DNA of 64,000 nucleotides. Source: Acridotheres tristis. Taxonomy: Eukaryota; Chordata; Aves; Passeriformes; Sturnidae. Each line of letters starts with the position of its first letter. Positions within the stretch are counted from its first letter, which is position 1. Position numbers and translations under genes: made by a program. This document shows, one piece after another, positions 62,145 to 64,000 of this stretch. The stretch spans positions 32,715,435 to 32,779,434 of the forward strand of contig CM072919.1 of NCBI GenBank assembly GCA_037013685.1, given 5' to 3'. Under the pieces are notes generated by a model, which worked only from the letters and a program-made list of their open reading frames with translations, ran no database searches and had not been told where the DNA came from.

Positions 62145-62924
62145 CTGCATGAATCTCATGTGCCTTGGGGTCTGGGTGCCCGAGAGGGGGAGAGAAAGAT
62201 GTTCTGGGAGCACTCATGAGGGCAGCAGCTGCCCTGGATTTTGTGCCTGAGAGCACACTGTTTTGTTGACAGCTGATAACCTTCCTGCTGCTTCTCCCCA
62301 AAGGGCCGTTTGCTATAGCTGTGATTTCCTGGGTATGCTTTTTGGATAGTTCCCCAGATGGTGCTGATGGAGTGGGCAGGTGCCCTAGAACGAGGAGGCA
62401 GCCTTGGGGCTGCAGTGTGGATCTGCTGGGGCTTTGCTCTGGGCCAGGGCTCTTCCCAGGGGCAGGAGACACTCGTATGTGGACTGTGGCTGTAGCAGCA
62501 GCTGTTTGGAATTGCTCAGGCAGAAATTTGGAGCAGTTTGGAGGTGGGTGGTGATGGCAGCAGATCCAGAGGTTGTGATGCTGGGGTGGGTGTGAGGAGA
62601 TAGATGTCAGGAGCAGGGAGGAAGCCAGAGGAACTGACAGCAGGCTGTGTGAGGAGTGGAAATTTGGAGGTAGGGGCTGGGGAAGAAAGATGTGCTGAGT
62701 GCAGCAGGTGAGGGAATGAGGCCAGTGCCCCAGCAGGAGCAGAGAGACTCAGGATGGGCCTCTCTGTGTGCACCACAGCTCTGAATGTCATGAGAGTGGA
62801 CTGAGCTAACCCCTGAGCAAGCTGGGTGCAGCTGCAGTGGAGAAACCTGTCACCAGCTCTGTGCTCTGTTAAAGATACTATTGCATAGAGGACAGAAGGA
62901 CTAAGCCATTGCATTGTTCCTCCA
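62145..62924. other. GC-rich flank beyond the inverted duplication
   Basis: No left-side counterpart, gene or known repeat recognised. An open frame on the minus strand (61867-62472) bridges the block C boundary and is a by-product of the junction. Confidence 0.5.
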
Positions 62925-63452
62925 TGTCTTGGTTTAATCCCATCTGGCCACCAAACACCACACACAGCCAGTCACTCACTGCCCCACAAGGGGGCCTAGG
63001 GAGACAACCGGAAGGGTAAAACCTAGAAGACTCTTGGTTTGAGATAAAGAGAGCATAATATGGAAAGCAAAAGAAAATTTTAAAAGCGCATAAGCAAAAG
63101 AACCCCAAAGAATTAATTCATCCATGTGCAGGGAGATCTTCAGCCATCTCCAAGGGCCCCCTCATGCCTCACGGTGACTTGATGATAGAAATGCTGCCAC
63201 TCCAAACGTCTCTTCCTTCCTACTTCTTGTGCCCAGCTTTAAATACTGGATATCACATGGTCTGGAATATCCCTTTGGCCAGTTCTACCTCAACTTCCTC
63301 CCCAGCTTGGCAGTACAAAAAGCAGAAAAGCCCTGCTCAAGAATAACTAAAGTGTCTCTATTTTATCAACCCTGTGTGCAGCACAAACCCAAAACACAAT
63401 CCTAGTCTAGCTCCTGTGAAGAAAATTCACTCTATCCCAGTAGAAACCAGCA
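62925..63452 (+). mobile_element. Solo LTR, common avian ERV family
   Basis: Starts TGTCTTGGTTTAATCCCATC, contains 'tggtttgagataaagagag', 'ggtctggaatatccctttgg' and 'agaataactaaagtgtctct', and ends near 'ctctatcccagtagaaacca' and gca. This order matches an LTR family abundant in birds (from memory). About 528 bp. No viral genes flank it and no target duplication was seen. Confidence 0.85.
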
Positions 63453-64000
63453 GGCCCCAGCTCAACTCAAGCCATGCACCACAGAGGCTGGCTGCTGGGC
63501 CATGCTACCCTGTGTCCCTTTGCAGGCAAATTTCAGAGACTCAAACTCCTCCTGCCAACTTTCCCCCCACAGGGCCCCTTGTGCTCTTCTGTGTTGGGCC
63601 ACCCCCAGGACACAGCTTGCCAATGCATCCCCAGCCCTTCCAGAGGGGAATGGCACCTGCAGAGCAGCACCCCACACCTTGCTGCTGCTCCTTCCATCAA
63701 TGCTGCCTGCTGCTCCATGCACTGGACCACCTCACTGCCCAGTGAGACCCAGCAAGTCCTGCTGGTGACACACTACTCAGCAGCTTTGGGAAATCAGTCT
63801 TAGAAATCTGTGCCCTCAGTACCCCACCATACTGCCATTTGTTTTCTTCCCCAAACTGATTATAGTTTCAGAGAAGGATTACTTAAAGAAAGATGGCATA
63901 AGCTTTTTAAATCCATTAACCAAATAGTTAAAGCATAAACATCTTTGCAAAACTACAGCACACTTTTTCTTAAAGTAATTTTTAAACCACAGCAGCAGCA
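63453..64000. other. No gene seen at right end
   Basis: GC-moderate sequence without recognised exon or repeat. Open frames are short and overlapping. Confidence 0.4.

Noticed and set aside
61867..62472. 201-codon frame fused across the block C boundary as a chimeric gene
   Set aside because: The part inside block C copies TDRD7 intron sequence and the outer part is unrecognised, so this is a junction artefact.

Overview
This window is vertebrate nuclear DNA, almost certainly from a bird. It holds one well-supported multi-exon gene on the minus strand, many degenerate CR1 LINE fragments, avian-type retroviral LTRs and two CpG islands. There are no operons, bacterial genes, CRISPR arrays or rRNA/tRNA genes. 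The CR1 copies carry typical avian 3' ends, and the LTR at 62925-63452 belongs to a family common in bird genomes. The species cannot be named from the sequence alone.

The gene is TDRD7 (tudor domain containing 7), a germ-granule/RNA-granule protein. Sixteen coding exons can be placed between 49478 (ATG) and 7518 (stop). They join in frame into about 1095 codons, against 1098 residues in human. The order is LOTUS1, LOTUS2, LOTUS3, then three Tudor modules. A non-coding first exon probably lies in the CpG island at about 54.3-54.85 kb. Two introns appear to use GC-AG splice sites.

Layout: 1-1480, no gene seen; 1480-2180, CpG island with minus-strand splice donors, probably the promoter of the next gene (TMOD1 by synteny with human); 2180-7280, intergenic; 7280-54.5 kb, TDRD7 on the minus strand; 54.9-58 kb, 5' flank with a CR1; 58-62.1 kb, inverted partial copy of TDRD7 intronic DNA; 62.9-63.45 kb, solo LTR.

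The most striking structure is a collinear inverted duplication around the TDRD7 promoter. Three blocks on the left (39345-39904 in intron 4, about 42543-43085 in intron 2, 50816-52750 in intron 1) recur in reverse complement and mirrored order on the right (61585-62144, about 60714-61256, 57997-59931). The innermost block is about 1.93 kb, indel-free and essentially identical. The middle block is clearly more diverged. The TDRD7 coding exons that lie between blocks on the left are missing on the right. The promoter CpG island sits in the roughly 5.2-kb loop between the innermost arms.
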